A DNA stretch of 64,000 bases, from assembly GCF_000785535.1 (NCBI RefSeq), contig NZ_CP007595.1, positions 4,176,439 to 4,240,438 on the forward strand, written 5' to 3'. The position numbers and the translations under genes were made by a program. Positions 1 to 8,289 of this stretch are shown in pieces. Positions within the stretch are counted from its first letter, which is position 1. The number at the start of each line of letters is the position of its first letter. Source of the DNA: Arthrobacter sp. PAMC 25486. GTDB taxonomy: Bacteria > Actinomycetota > Actinomycetes > Actinomycetales > Micrococcaceae. Below the pieces are notes generated by a model. It saw nothing but the letters and a program-made list of their open reading frames with translations. It did not search any database and was not told the origin of the DNA.

Positions 1-1012
1 CCAGGCCGTCCGGCAGCGGCGAGGGCTCCCAGATTTTGCCGCTGAAATTCTCCAGCGTGGTCAGGCGCATATACGGCGCCTCGGTCGCGGTGGTGCGGTA
101 CCGCAGGGACACCCGGCTGGATTGTCCGCGCAGGTCATCGCCCAGGGACAGCATCGGATCCAGCGAACCACCACTGCCGGTGCCGTAAAGATGGGCGCCC
201 TGCGGATACAGCCCCTGCGTGAAGCCGGGCATGGCCTGGGTGGCCAGTGTCATCAGAAGCACGACGGCGGCCCCCAGTGCCGCTGCCTTGCCCAGCACCC
301 CGCTGGCTACTTTGGGCGTGTCTGTGCGCAGTTTGCCGTCGGGCGCGTACCAGCGGGCACAGCCCAGGATCAGCAGGAAGCCTGCCGCGGCCGCCACAAA
401 GGAGGAGCCGGAGATCCCGGTGCTGGTGGTCAGGGCGCCCGGGAGCAGGATCAGCACGAGCCCCAGCGAACTGGCGGCGGGCATGGCCACCGTGATGGCC
501 AGGGTGTCGATCAGCAGCGCGGCAAAGCCCAGCCCCGCGCTGAGCAGAAAATGCATGGACACGTGCGACGGCACCGGTGCCACGTTCGAGGTGATGACCG
601 TTGAGGCGTGGGAGGCAAGGTCCAGCGCCTGGGACACGGTGGTGAGTGTGGGAAAGACGCCCAGGATCGCCGTGCCGGGGAAGTATACGAACGTCAGCGC
701 CATGAACCAGCCCGCCAGCGCTCCGAGCGGGGCGAAGGGGCCCAGCGCCGGATGGCGCCGCATGAGGGCAGGGACCAGCAGCGTCCCGCCAACCACGACG
801 GCGGCCTGCACCAACCAGCGCATGTCCCGGATCACCCCGCCCAGGCCCATGGACGTGACCATGACGGCGGCAAAGATGGCAACGGCCAGGACCCACCGGG
901 CAGGCCCCGTCACTGGGGTGCCCAAAATCCTGCGCGGCGAGCGGCGCGGTGCCGGCCCTGCGCCGTCGTGCGTGGGGCCGGGGGGAGCGGGGGTGTGCAG
1001 CACACGGCTCAC
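1..1012 (-). CDS. TgpA-type transglutaminase-like membrane protein (3' part missing)
   Basis: The visible 337 residues are the membrane part of a TgpA/DUF3488-type protein. Several hydrophobic segments begin near residue 40, followed by an extracytoplasmic stretch with GSLDPMLSLGDDLRG and RTTATEAPYMRLTTLENFSG, typical of the region before the transglutaminase core; the catalytic core itself lies outside the window. The start is a GTG whose first four bases (GTGA) overlap the stop of the DUF58 gene upstream, so the two are translationally coupled. Together with moxR this is the conserved MoxR-DUF58-transglutaminase operon, usually linked to envelope protein maturation or cell-wall processes; no specific substrate can be inferred. 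Family assignment rests on translation by eye and on the operon context. Confidence 0.8.
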   Translation of the reverse strand, partial: MSRVLHTPAPPGPTHDGAGPAPRRSPRRILGTPVTGPARWVLAVAIFAAVMVTSMGLGGVIRDMRWLVQAAVVVGGTLLVPALMRRHPALGPFAPLGALAGWFMALTFVYFPGTAILGVFPTLTTVSQALDLASHASTVITSNVAPVPSHVSMHFLLSAGLGFAALLIDTLAITVAMPAASSLGLVLILLPGALTTSTGISGSSFVAAAAGFLLILGCARWYAPDGKLRTDTPKVASGVLGKAAALGAAVVLLMTLATQAMPGFTQGLYPQGAHLYGTGSGGSLDPMLSLGDDLRGQSSRVSLRYRTTATEAPYMRLTTLENFSGKIWEPSPLPDGL

Positions 1013-2349
1013 GGCAGCGTCCCTCCCGTTGCGGCGAATTCGTCCAGGGCGATCCAGGCGTCGAGCAGGGCCGTGTTGGGTGTCATGGCCGTGGCACGCC
1101 AGCCGGCGCGGCGCAGGATCAGCAGCGCCGGTGCGGCCTGGGCGGGGTCCTGGCAGAGCAGGAGGGCGTAGGCCCCGTGGGCGTGCGTGGTTTCGGAGCT
1201 GCCGGCGAGGAGGAACGCCTCGGCCTCGCTCAGCAAACCGACGACGGCGAGCAGCGGCCCCTGGCGCTCGCCGCCATGCAGCTTTTGTGCCAGTGCGGCG
1301 GGCAGAGTCGCGTCGGCGGGTCCGGCCAGTTCCAGCGCGGCCAGGCCGGCGGCAACGTCGAACATGCCGTGGGGACCGGAGAACTCCTCGCAAGCCGGGT
1401 CAACGGCGGAGGCGGAACTGAGGAAGGCGGGCTCGCCGCGGTGGTCGAGGATGTGCAGGGTGTAGTCCAGCTCCAACAGGTGGGTGGCGATGGAGACGGC
1501 GGCAACGATGGCTGTTTCAAAGGCCGGTGTGGTCACCAGATCGGGCAGGCCGACCGTGCTGCGCCCGGCAATCTGAAACCGTTCCATGCTCCGGCCGGGG
1601 TCGCCGAACGCCAGATGGCGCCTGTCAAGGAACAAGGCGGCCTCCGGTGTGGCCACCGATTCCTCCGCCCGCACCATGAGCTTTCCCTGCCGGGCGGTGA
1701 CGGGCCAGTGCACCCGGCGCAACGGATCGCCATAACGGTATTCGCGGGTCATGACATCGTCCTGGCGGGCCTGGGCCAGTTCGCGTGTGCTGTGCGTGCC
1801 GTCCCTGCCCCGGCCGTCGGTGAGCGAAATGGCGGGCAGGTCCACGGCGGCAGGGGCAATGGTGAGGTGGTCGCCGTCGTCCATTCCCCGCTGCAGGAAC
1901 GCCACACCAAAGGGGTCGCCAAAACTGCCCCGCAGCGGGCCAACCGTGAACACGCCGCGATGGGCGGGGTGCAGCGTGTAGTGGTAATCGCTGCGCAGGC
2001 TCCGCGGTGCGACGGGGTTGGGGTGGCTGAAGACGGGGGCGGCGCGGAAGCTGAACGGCAGCTCCTCCACGAGCCGGCTCTGCGTCCCGCCGGGATTGCG
2101 ACCGTGCACTTCAAGGGTCACCTCGAGCGGCTTGCCAACGTGGCCGAGGGCGGGGGAGATGGTGCGCTTGAGCGTGAACCCGGTCTTGAACAGGTGCAGG
2201 GCGCCATACGCGGCGGCCAGCAGGGCGAAGCAGAACATGGCTACCGTGAGCAGGTCGCGGCGGCCCAGCAGCCAGGCCAACAGGAAGGCAATAACACCGC
2301 AGGCCAGCACGAGCCAGCCCCGGGGGCGGAAGGGTCGGAAGGCGAACAT
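1009..2349 (-). CDS. DUF58 domain protein
   Basis: A 446-residue protein with two adjacent membrane segments near the N-terminus (about residues 8-50), then a soluble part containing the DUF58 hallmark REYRYGDPLRRVHWP around residue 200, followed by a von Willebrand-A-like region. I chose the ATG at 2349 because translation upstream of it is antisense-like arginine/proline-rich sequence overlapping moxR, whereas MFAFRPFRPRGW leads straight into the membrane segments. The gene starts 7 bases after the moxR stop and overlaps the next gene by 4 bases. DUF58 proteins are thought to work with their MoxR ATPase partner as a chaperone-like pair at the membrane; the client is unknown. No strong ribosome binding site precedes this start, so coupling to moxR translation is likely. 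Confidence 0.82.
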   Translation of the reverse strand: MFAFRPFRPRGWLVLACGVIAFLLAWLLGRRDLLTVAMFCFALLAAAYGALHLFKTGFTLKRTISPALGHVGKPLEVTLEVHGRNPGGTQSRLVEELPFSFRAAPVFSHPNPVAPRSLRSDYHYTLHPAHRGVFTVGPLRGSFGDPFGVAFLQRGMDDGDHLTIAPAAVDLPAISLTDGRGRDGTHSTRELAQARQDDVMTREYRYGDPLRRVHWPVTARQGKLMVRAEESVATPEAALFLDRRHLAFGDPGRSMERFQIAGRSTVGLPDLVTTPAFETAIVAAVSIATHLLELDYTLHILDHRGEPAFLSSASAVDPACEEFSGPHGMFDVAAGLAALELAGPADATLPAALAQKLHGGERQGPLLAVVGLLSEAEAFLLAGSSETTHAHGAYALLLCQDPAQAAPALLILRRAGWRATAMTPNTALLDAWIALDEFAATGGTLP

Positions 2350-2356
2350 GGCGTTG

Positions 2357-3442
2357 CTACCGGCTCCGAGCGGCCTTTCCGGCGCGCCCGTCCGGCTGGC
2401 CGGGAACCGCGACGTCGGCCAGCAGCTCCGCAACGATGCTCGGCGCCGTGGCGCCCCGGCTGGCGGCGCTGCGTTCCACCAGCAGCCTGTGGGCGAACAC
2501 GGGTTCGGCCAGCTCGCGGATGTCATCCGGGAGCACAAAGCCACGCCCGGCCAGTGCTGCGGCCGCCTTGGCCGCCCGCAAGAGCTGCAGGAGCGCCCGG
2601 GGGCTGGCGCCGAGGCGCAAATCCGGGCTGTTTCTGGTGGCCTGCCCCAACGCCACAATGTAGGCGCGCACGGCCGGGGCCACATGGATGGCGGCGACGG
2701 TGTCGATCATGGCCCTCACCTGCTCCACCGTTGCGACGGGGCGCACCGCGTCCAGCGGGTTGATGGACTGGTGTGATTCCAGCATGGCCAGTTCAGCATC
2801 TGCATCGGGGTAGCCGAGCGAAATGCGCGCCATGAAACGGTCGCGCTGGGCCTCCGGCAGCGGGTAGGTGCCGGCCATCTCAATCGGGTTTTGGGTGGCC
2901 ACCACCATGAACGGTGCGTGCAGGGTGTACGTGGTTCCGTCGACGCTGACCTGGTGCTCCGCCATGGATTCCAGCAGGGCCGACTGCGTCTTGGCCGACG
3001 CCCTGTTGATCTCGTCGCCAATGACGATGTTGGCAAAAATGGCGCCGGGCCGGAACTCAAAGGACTGCGACGACTGGTTGAAAATGGAGACGCCGGTGAT
3101 GTCGCTGGGCAGCAGGTCTGGGGTGAACTGGATCCTGTTGACCGAACAGTCCAGGGTGCGTGCCAGGGTCTTGGCCAGCAGGGTTTTGCCCACCCCGGGA
3201 ACATCCTCCAACAGCAGGTGCCCGCCGGCCAGCAGCACCGTCAACGCCAGCCTCACGGCCTCTTCCTTGCCGTCAATAACAGTGTTCATGACGGCCATGA
3301 TGCGTTGGGTGAGTGCGCCAAAACTCTCCGGGCTCATGACCTCACCTGTGGTTTCGGGCACGGGTTGTGCGGAGCGCGGCCGAAAACCCGGCGCCTGCGG
3401 TTTCAGCACACCGTCGGCCAGCAATGTCTCTCGGGGGTGCAT
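2357..3442 (-). CDS. MoxR-family AAA+ ATPase
   Basis: A 361-residue AAA+ ATPase of the MoxR class. It shows a Walker A DVPGVGKTLLAK (near residue 82), a Walker B VIGDEINRA, the sensor stretch ATQNPIEMAGTYPLPEAQ, and the C-terminal lid with SPRALLQLLRAAKA. MoxR ATPases act as chaperone-like partners of von Willebrand-A/DUF58 proteins, which matches the next gene. Two starts are plausible. The ATG at 3442 has AAAGGTGG upstream. The ATG at 3337 (MSPESFG) has AGGTGAGG upstream and fits the usual family N-terminus better; it would give 326 residues. The gene is divergent from tatD, with about 125 bases between them that must carry both promoters. Confidence 0.9.
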   Translation of the reverse strand: MHPRETLLADGVLKPQAPGFRPRSAQPVPETTGEVMSPESFGALTQRIMAVMNTVIDGKEEAVRLALTVLLAGGHLLLEDVPGVGKTLLAKTLARTLDCSVNRIQFTPDLLPSDITGVSIFNQSSQSFEFRPGAIFANIVIGDEINRASAKTQSALLESMAEHQVSVDGTTYTLHAPFMVVATQNPIEMAGTYPLPEAQRDRFMARISLGYPDADAELAMLESHQSINPLDAVRPVATVEQVRAMIDTVAAIHVAPAVRAYIVALGQATRNSPDLRLGASPRALLQLLRAAKAAAALAGRGFVLPDDIRELAEPVFAHRLLVERSAASRGATAPSIVAELLADVAVPGQPDGRAGKAARSR

Positions 3443-3567
3443 GCCCCACCTTTCGCAAAATTTACCGGCCCACGCGGGCGTGGATTACTGTGATCTACGC
3501 TACCTGCCTGGCGCATGTTTGGGGTCATTGACGCAGGGAAATTACGGAACCGGTAAGGTAAAAAGCC

Positions 3568-4461
3568 ATGTACAGCCAAGAAGTTCCGTTCCCGTACCGT
3601 CCCGATTCCCTGCAGCCCGACGGCGGAGCTCGCCCAGGTGCCTTCGCGCCGGCGCCGGTTTCCCTTCCGGTCCCGGTGTATGACAACCACACGCACTTTG
3701 ATTTTGGCGACTCGCCGGTTGAGCTGAAAGCTGCGCTGGATGCGGCAGAAGCCGTTGGTGTGGCGGGCGCCGTCCAGGTCGGTTGCGACCTGCCCTCCTC
3801 CCGTTTCACCGTTGCTGCGGTGGATGCCGATCCCCGCGTGCTGGGGGCTGTGGCCATCCACCCGAACGACGCCCCCGAACTGGCTGCCGCCGGTGAATTG
3901 GAGGATGCCCTGGCGGAGATTGACGCGATGGCCGCCCACCCGCGGATTCGTGCCATTGGCGAGACCGGGCTGGACTACTTCCGCACCGGTGAGGACGGGC
4001 TGGCAGCCCAGCACCACTCCTTCCGCAGTCACCTGGAGATAGCGAAAAGCCGGGGCCTGGCCCTGCAGATCCACTGCCGCGACGCCCACCAGGACGTGCT
4101 GGAGATCCTGGCGGAGGTGGGTGCGCCGCAGCGACTGGTGTTCCACTGCTTCTCCGGTGATGTGGAATTGGCCCAAATCTGCAACGACAACGGCTGGTAC
4201 ATGTCCTTTGCCGGCACCGTGACGTTTAAGAACGCCAACAATTTGCGCGAGGCACTGGCCGTGGCGGACCCTGCCCTGATTCTGGCTGAAACCGATGCGC
4301 CGTTCCTGACTCCCCACCCGTTCAGGGGCAAGCCAAATGCCAGCTACATGCTGCCTTATACGGTGGCGGCCATGGCGAATGTGAGGGAAAAGGACCTGGC
4401 CGAAATGTGCCAGCTTTTGTCCGACAACACGCAGGCAGTGTACGGCTCCTGGCGCGATTGA
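3568..4461 (+). CDS. tatD: TatD-family metal-dependent hydrolase (DNase)
   Basis: A 297-residue TatD-type hydrolase, normally a Mg-dependent 3'-5' exonuclease in DNA repair and turnover. All metal-site motifs of the TIM barrel are present: NHTHFDF at the N-terminus, GETGLDY in the middle, QIHCRDA, FHCFSG, and ETDAPFLTP near the C-terminus. The first ~35 residues are a proline-rich extension before the barrel. An AAGGT element lies about 10 bases before the ATG. In related actinobacteria tatD commonly sits with metG and upstream of an rpf gene; here rpfB does follow, 260 bases downstream, but metG is absent and moxR occupies the upstream divergent position. Confidence 0.93.
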   Translation: MYSQEVPFPYRPDSLQPDGGARPGAFAPAPVSLPVPVYDNHTHFDFGDSPVELKAALDAAEAVGVAGAVQVGCDLPSSRFTVAAVDADPRVLGAVAIHPNDAPELAAAGELEDALAEIDAMAAHPRIRAIGETGLDYFRTGEDGLAAQHHSFRSHLEIAKSRGLALQIHCRDAHQDVLEILAEVGAPQRLVFHCFSGDVELAQICNDNGWYMSFAGTVTFKNANNLREALAVADPALILAETDAPFLTPHPFRGKPNASYMLPYTVAAMANVREKDLAEMCQLLSDNTQAVYGSWRD

Positions 4462-4496
4462 AAATGTTGCACTGCTCACTTTTGACAAATAAAGCC

Positions 4497-4721
4497 TTGT
4501 CCCCAAGGTCACGTTTAGGTTACGCTGGGAAACTATTAGCCGTGGTCGGGGAAGGCCAACGGAATTAATGCTGCAAGTCCCACCGTTCAAATTGGGTCCT
4601 GCACAACCGTTCGTAAGAACAATGTGAGTATTTTTGCCCTGGTACTTCTGCGGCCAAAAACATGCGCCATTGTTGTTCCTCACTTCTCCGTGCCCGGGTG
4701 CTCTAGTAGTTACGGGAACCC
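4497..4721 (+). promoter_or_regulatory. Long structured leader of rpfB; candidate c-di-AMP (ydaO-type) riboswitch
   Basis: The 260 bases between tatD and rpfB contain no ORF but several blocks that look structured. These are CGGGGAAGGCCAACGG (4547-4562), TTAATGCTGCA (4565-4575) and CTGCACAACCGTTCGTAAG (about 4599-4618). The last resembles the 3' consensus of ydaO aptamers (CAGCTAACCTCGTAAG in B. subtilis, from memory), and TTAAT-CTGCA also recurs in known members. ydaO riboswitches are known upstream of actinobacterial rpf and cell-wall hydrolase genes. The assignment is by eye and tentative, since no covariance model could be run. Confidence 0.4.
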
Positions 4722-5879
4722 GTGTTTTCATTCCTTACAGTTGATGGCAAATTCAGTTATTTGAAGCTTGCCTGCCAGGTTGCCGTGCTCTTGGCACTCG
4801 TTGCAGGCCTGATGAGTTTTGTTACGTCAAGCAAGTCATTGACCCTTGTGGTCGACGGTCACAGCAGCAGCGTGAGCGCCTACGGTGGCAATGTGGCCAG
4901 CGTCCTCAAGCGTGCAGATGTCACCGTCAAGGGTGCAGATCACGTCTCACCAGCCCTGGACACCCAGGTAAAAGACGGCGAAATCATCACCGTCAACACC
5001 TCCAAAGACATCACAGTGAGCCTGGATGGTGCCGCACGCACGGTCACCACCACCTCCAACAACATCAGCGGTTTGATCAGCCAATTGGGCATCGCCGCGA
5101 ACGCCAGAATTTCAGCACCCGCCAGCACGCTGCTGGCCAATTCCAGCGACATCACCATCATCACCCCCAAAAAGGTGACACTGGTGGCCGACGGCAAGAA
5201 GGACCAGGCCACCACCACGGCAGTAACCGTCTCTGACGTGCTGAGCCAGGAGGGCCTGAAACTCTCAGCCACCGACCGGATCTCCACCCCCGTCACAGCC
5301 GATGTGGTCGAGAACATGGTGATCACCGTGGTCCGCGTCGTCAACGGCACCGCCACGGAGACGCAGGACGTGCCGTTCGAGACCGTGCAGAGCGTTGATG
5401 GAAACCTCTTCAAGGACGAGCGGAAGGTCGTCAGCGAAGGCGTTCCCGGAACTCTTGAAACCACCTTCGGCACCGTTGTTGAGGACGGTGTGGAAGTTAG
5501 CCGCAGCGAGACCGGCTCCGCCGTCATCAAGGCCCCGGTTGCGGCCAAGATTGCTGTGGGTGGCAAGGACCGCCCGGCCCCCGAGCCCGCTCCGGCTCCC
5601 GAGCCCGCCGCGGCCGCTGCGAACTCCGGTGCTGCCCCCGCCATGTCCAATGAGGCCATGTGGGATGGCATCGCCCAGTGTGAATCAACGGGCAACTGGG
5701 CCATCAACACCGGCAACGGCTACTACGGCGGCCTGCAGTTCGACATCCAGACATGGCTCGGTTCCGGCGGCGGCGAATACGCCCCCAACGCCAGCCTGGC
5801 CACGAAGGCGCAGCAGATCGACATCGCCAACCGTGTCTACGCCCAGCGCGGCCTGAGCCCGTGGGGCTGTGCCGGCTAA
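4722..5879 (+). CDS. rpfB: Resuscitation-promoting factor RpfB (DUF348-G5-transglycosylase)
   Basis: A 385-residue secreted or membrane-anchored muralytic enzyme that helps dormant cells regrow by cutting peptidoglycan. After a short cytoplasmic stretch there is one hydrophobic signal/anchor (residues 15-33). Three DUF348 repeats follow (each with LVVDG/VSLDG and a D-ISP/ISTP end), then a G5 domain (about 200-275), an Ala/Pro linker (EPAPAPEPAAAA) and the C-terminal Rpf lysozyme-like domain from about residue 310. That domain contains WDGIAQCESTGNWAINTGNG; the Glu after Cys is the catalytic acid, and the Cys pair (QCES and the terminal WGCAG) would form the conserved disulfide. The start is GTG. 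The gene has its own leader and a strong terminator, so it is probably monocistronic. Confidence 0.93.
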   Translation: MFSFLTVDGKFSYLKLACQVAVLLALVAGLMSFVTSSKSLTLVVDGHSSSVSAYGGNVASVLKRADVTVKGADHVSPALDTQVKDGEIITVNTSKDITVSLDGAARTVTTTSNNISGLISQLGIAANARISAPASTLLANSSDITIITPKKVTLVADGKKDQATTTAVTVSDVLSQEGLKLSATDRISTPVTADVVENMVITVVRVVNGTATETQDVPFETVQSVDGNLFKDERKVVSEGVPGTLETTFGTVVEDGVEVSRSETGSAVIKAPVAAKIAVGGKDRPAPEPAPAPEPAAAAANSGAAPAMSNEAMWDGIAQCESTGNWAINTGNGYYGGLQFDIQTWLGSGGGEYAPNASLATKAQQIDIANRVYAQRGLSPWGCAG

Positions 5880-5905
5880 GCACTACTGAGTGAGCATTGA
5901 GATCC

Positions 5906-5942
5906 AGAAACGCCCCCGCATTGTTGCTGCGGGGGCGTTTCT
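5906..5942 (+). terminator. Intrinsic terminator after rpfB
   Basis: A perfect 13-base-pair stem with AAACGCCCCCGCA at 5908-5920 and its complement at 5928-5940, a 7-base loop, and a TTT end at the base of the stem. It lies 28 bases after the rpfB stop. Confidence 0.88.
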
Positions 5943-6367
5943 GCTCCCACCACCAACCCCTACCACCAACCCCTACTCCCAACCTCGACTACCAACGCCG
6001 CAGCACCTTCTGGGGTCTTTTTCCCAACGCCGCAGCACGTTCCAACCTGCTGTCGTCGAGTTCTGACGGCGTTGAGATGCGCGTTTGTAGACACACATCT
6101 CAACACTAAGGTCAGAAGTCGATGCAGGTTCCGAGTCCCTCCCGATGTTCGCTCGCTCCCGAGTCTCTCCCGATGCGCCGCCGTGGGCCGCTTTCTACGC
6201 TCCAGGTCTCGGCAGGCAGCAAGTCCCTCATCGTTTGGGCAACTCCGGTGGGTCCGCGGAACAAACACCCACGTTTCGTGCCCAAAGGATTCGCACACCG
6301 CGCACCGAATGACCAGTGGAGAACAGCCCAGCGACATGGACCGGTGGTTAGCGGATACCATTGTTGC
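5943..6367. repeat. Repeat-rich intergenic region before rsmA with a nested inverted repeat
   Basis: There is no convincing gene here; ORFs across it are arginine/serine-rich shadows. It holds four repeats. (1) Short tandem ACCACCAACCCCT copies near 5948-5976. (2) Two copies of CCAACGCCGCAGCAC, near 5993 and 6023. (3) A nested inverted repeat at 6056-6122: outer arms TCGAGTTCTGAC and GTCAGAAGTCGA (11 of 12 pair), inner arms GTTGAGATG (6071-6079) and CATCTCAAC (6096-6104). (4) A direct repeat GAGTCCCTCCCGATG (6133-6147) / GAGTCTCTCCCGATG (6161-6175). The rsmA promoter should lie in the last part, but I see no clear -35/-10 pair. Confidence 0.6.
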
Positions 6368-7246
6368 GTGACTAGCCCCGAACAGAGCCCCGCCACCCAG
6401 CCACTGCTGGGTGCCACCGAAATCCGCCGTCTTGCGGAGGAAATCGGTGTGCGTCCCACCAAAACACTGGGACAAAACTTTGTCATTGACGGCAACACCA
6501 TCCGCCGCATCGTGGCAGCGGCCAACATTGACCCTGGCGAAACGGTGCTGGAAGTCGGCCCTGGGCTCGGCTCCCTGACACTTGGCCTGCTCGACGCCGC
6601 CAAGCACGTGGTCGCCGTTGAAATTGACCCCGTCCTGGCTGCGAAGCTCCCCGAGACGATTGCCGCGTTCCGCCCCGCCTTGGTGAACAACATCGACGTC
6701 GTACTTTCCGATGCCATGCGTGTCACGGAATTGCCGGCCGTTCCCACAGCGCTCGTGGCCAACCTGCCGTACAACGTGGCCGTGCCCGTAGTGCTGCACC
6801 TATTGGAACACTTCCCGTCGCTGCAGCACGGCCTGGTCATGGTCCAGGACGAGGTGGCCGATCGGATGGTTGCCGGGCCCGGTTCCAAGACGTACGGCGT
6901 GCCGTCGGTCAAGGGCGCCTGGTATTCACAGATGCGCAAGGCCGGCGTCATTGGCATGAACGTGTTTTGGCCGGCACCGAAAATCAACTCGGGGCTTGTC
7001 GGCTTCACTCGGCACGAACCGCCGGTAACGAGGGCCTCGCGCCAAGAAGTTTTTGCCGTCATCGATGCAGCCTTTGCCCAGCGCCGCAAGACGCTCCGCG
7101 CGGCACTGGCCGGGTGGGCAGGCGGGGCAGCCCAGGCCGAGACGTACTTGCGCCTGGCAGGGGTGGATCCCAGCGCCCGCGGTGAAGTCATTGATGTGGC
7201 AGCCTTTGCCCGGATTGCCGAAGCCAAGATTCCATTGACGGCCTGA
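6368..7246 (+). CDS. rsmA: 16S rRNA (adenine1518/1519-N6)-dimethyltransferase RsmA (KsgA)
   Basis: About 292 residues. It dimethylates the two adjacent adenines of helix 45 late in 30S assembly. Visible motifs are GQNFVID at the N-terminus, the SAM-binding [12 protein letters not shown], the catalytic NLPYNVAVP (the N-L-P-Y type motif of adenine N6 methyltransferases), and a C-terminal domain with [13 protein letters not shown]. The frame stays open upstream to 6122, but that part is arginine/serine-rich with no homology. The GTG at 6368 (VTSPEQSP) gives the normal family length and N-terminus. ispE follows after one base, so the two are co-translated. Confidence 0.93.
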   Translation: MTSPEQSPATQPLLGATEIRRLAEEIGVRPTKTLGQNFVIDGNTIRRIVAAANIDPGETVLEVGPGLGSLTLGLLDAAKHVVAVEIDPVLAAKLPETIAAFRPALVNNIDVVLSDAMRVTELPAVPTALVANLPYNVAVPVVLHLLEHFPSLQHGLVMVQDEVADRMVAGPGSKTYGVPSVKGAWYSQMRKAGVIGMNVFWPAPKINSGLVGFTRHEPPVTRASRQEVFAVIDAAFAQRRKTLRAALAGWAGGAAQAETYLRLAGVDPSARGEVIDVAAFARIAEAKIPLTA

Positions 7247-7247
7247 C

Positions 7248-8255
7248 ATGGATCATGTGACGGGGAACGGCAGCGGCATGGCGGAGGGTTTGTTCAGTGA
7301 TCAGCTCTGGACGTCCGCCCCGCGCTGCGTGAAAGTGCGGGCACCGGGCAAGATCAACGCCTTCTTCCAGGCCGGGCCGTTGCGTGCGGACGGCTACCAC
7401 GCCGTGGCCAGCACGTATTTGGCGGTGTCGCGTTACGAGGAAGTCGCTGTTACGGCACGTCCCGGCACTCCCGCAACGGCTATCACGGTCAGCATCGGCC
7501 CAGGCAGTTCCCTGTCGCCCCAAGCGCTTGCCGGCATACCGCTCGACACAAGCAACCTCGCCGTCAAGGCGGCCCTGCTCGTGGCTGAGATTGCCGAGAA
7601 CCCCAGCGGCGTCCACATTGAGATCACCAAACATGTGCCGATCGCCGGCGGCATGGGCGGTGGCTCGGCAGACGCTGCGGCAACGCTTGTGGCCTGCGAT
7701 GCGCTGTGGCACACCGGACTGTCCCGGGAGGAGCTCTCCCAGCTGGGTGCTGAACTTGGTGCAGACGTGCCCTTCGCACTGTTGGGGGGTGCCGCCGTCG
7801 GACTTGGCATTGGTGATGAGCTCACAGCGGCGCTGGCCCCCACACCACTGCACTGGGTCCTGGTGCCGGCGGACTTCGGCCTGTCGACGCCGCTCGTATA
7901 CGGCGCGCTGGACACGCTGCGCGCCGACGCCGGGATTGTCGCCGAGGAGCCGGTACAGGTTGAGGCCGGTGTGCTGACAGCGTTGCGCGCCTCGGATCCG
8001 CAGGCGCTGGCGCCCTGGCTGCATAACGATTTGCAGGCTGCGGCGCTGTCGCTGGCCCCGTCGCTGACGCCCGTGCTCGCCAAGGGAACGGAGCTGGGGG
8101 CGCTAGCATCGCTGGTGTCCGGCTCGGGCCCAACGCTGGCATTTCTGGCTGCCGACGAGGACCATGCGCGGCAGCTTGCCGCGGCCCTGACCGACGCCGG
8201 GCATGAGGCCTGGGCAGTGGAAGGCCCCGTGCACGGGGCAGCAATCATTCAATAA
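7248..8255 (+). CDS. ispE: 4-diphosphocytidyl-2-C-methyl-D-erythritol kinase IspE
   Basis: A 335-residue GHMP kinase that phosphorylates CDP-ME in the MEP (non-mevalonate) isoprenoid pathway in the cytoplasm, supplying precursors for undecaprenyl phosphate and quinones. It carries APGKINAFF near the N-terminus, the ATP loop IAGGMGGGSADAAATL in the middle, and SGSGPTLAFLA near the C-terminus. The ATG lies one base after the rsmA stop. The rsmA-ispE pair is the conserved actinobacterial arrangement, and an ABC-F gene follows, also as usual. Confidence 0.94.
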   Translation: MDHVTGNGSGMAEGLFSDQLWTSAPRCVKVRAPGKINAFFQAGPLRADGYHAVASTYLAVSRYEEVAVTARPGTPATAITVSIGPGSSLSPQALAGIPLDTSNLAVKAALLVAEIAENPSGVHIEITKHVPIAGGMGGGSADAAATLVACDALWHTGLSREELSQLGAELGADVPFALLGGAAVGLGIGDELTAALAPTPLHWVLVPADFGLSTPLVYGALDTLRADAGIVAEEPVQVEAGVLTALRASDPQALAPWLHNDLQAAALSLAPSLTPVLAKGTELGALASLVSGSGPTLAFLAADEDHARQLAAALTDAGHEAWAVEGPVHGAAIIQ

Positions 8256-8289
8256 TTCATTCGCAACATCTTTTAGAAAGTGGTACCAC

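Noticed and set aside
219..2763. Long open frames on the plus strand across the moxR-DUF58-transglutaminase genes
   Set aside because: They are Arg/Ala/Gly-rich antisense translations of the high-GC minus-strand genes and show no domain.
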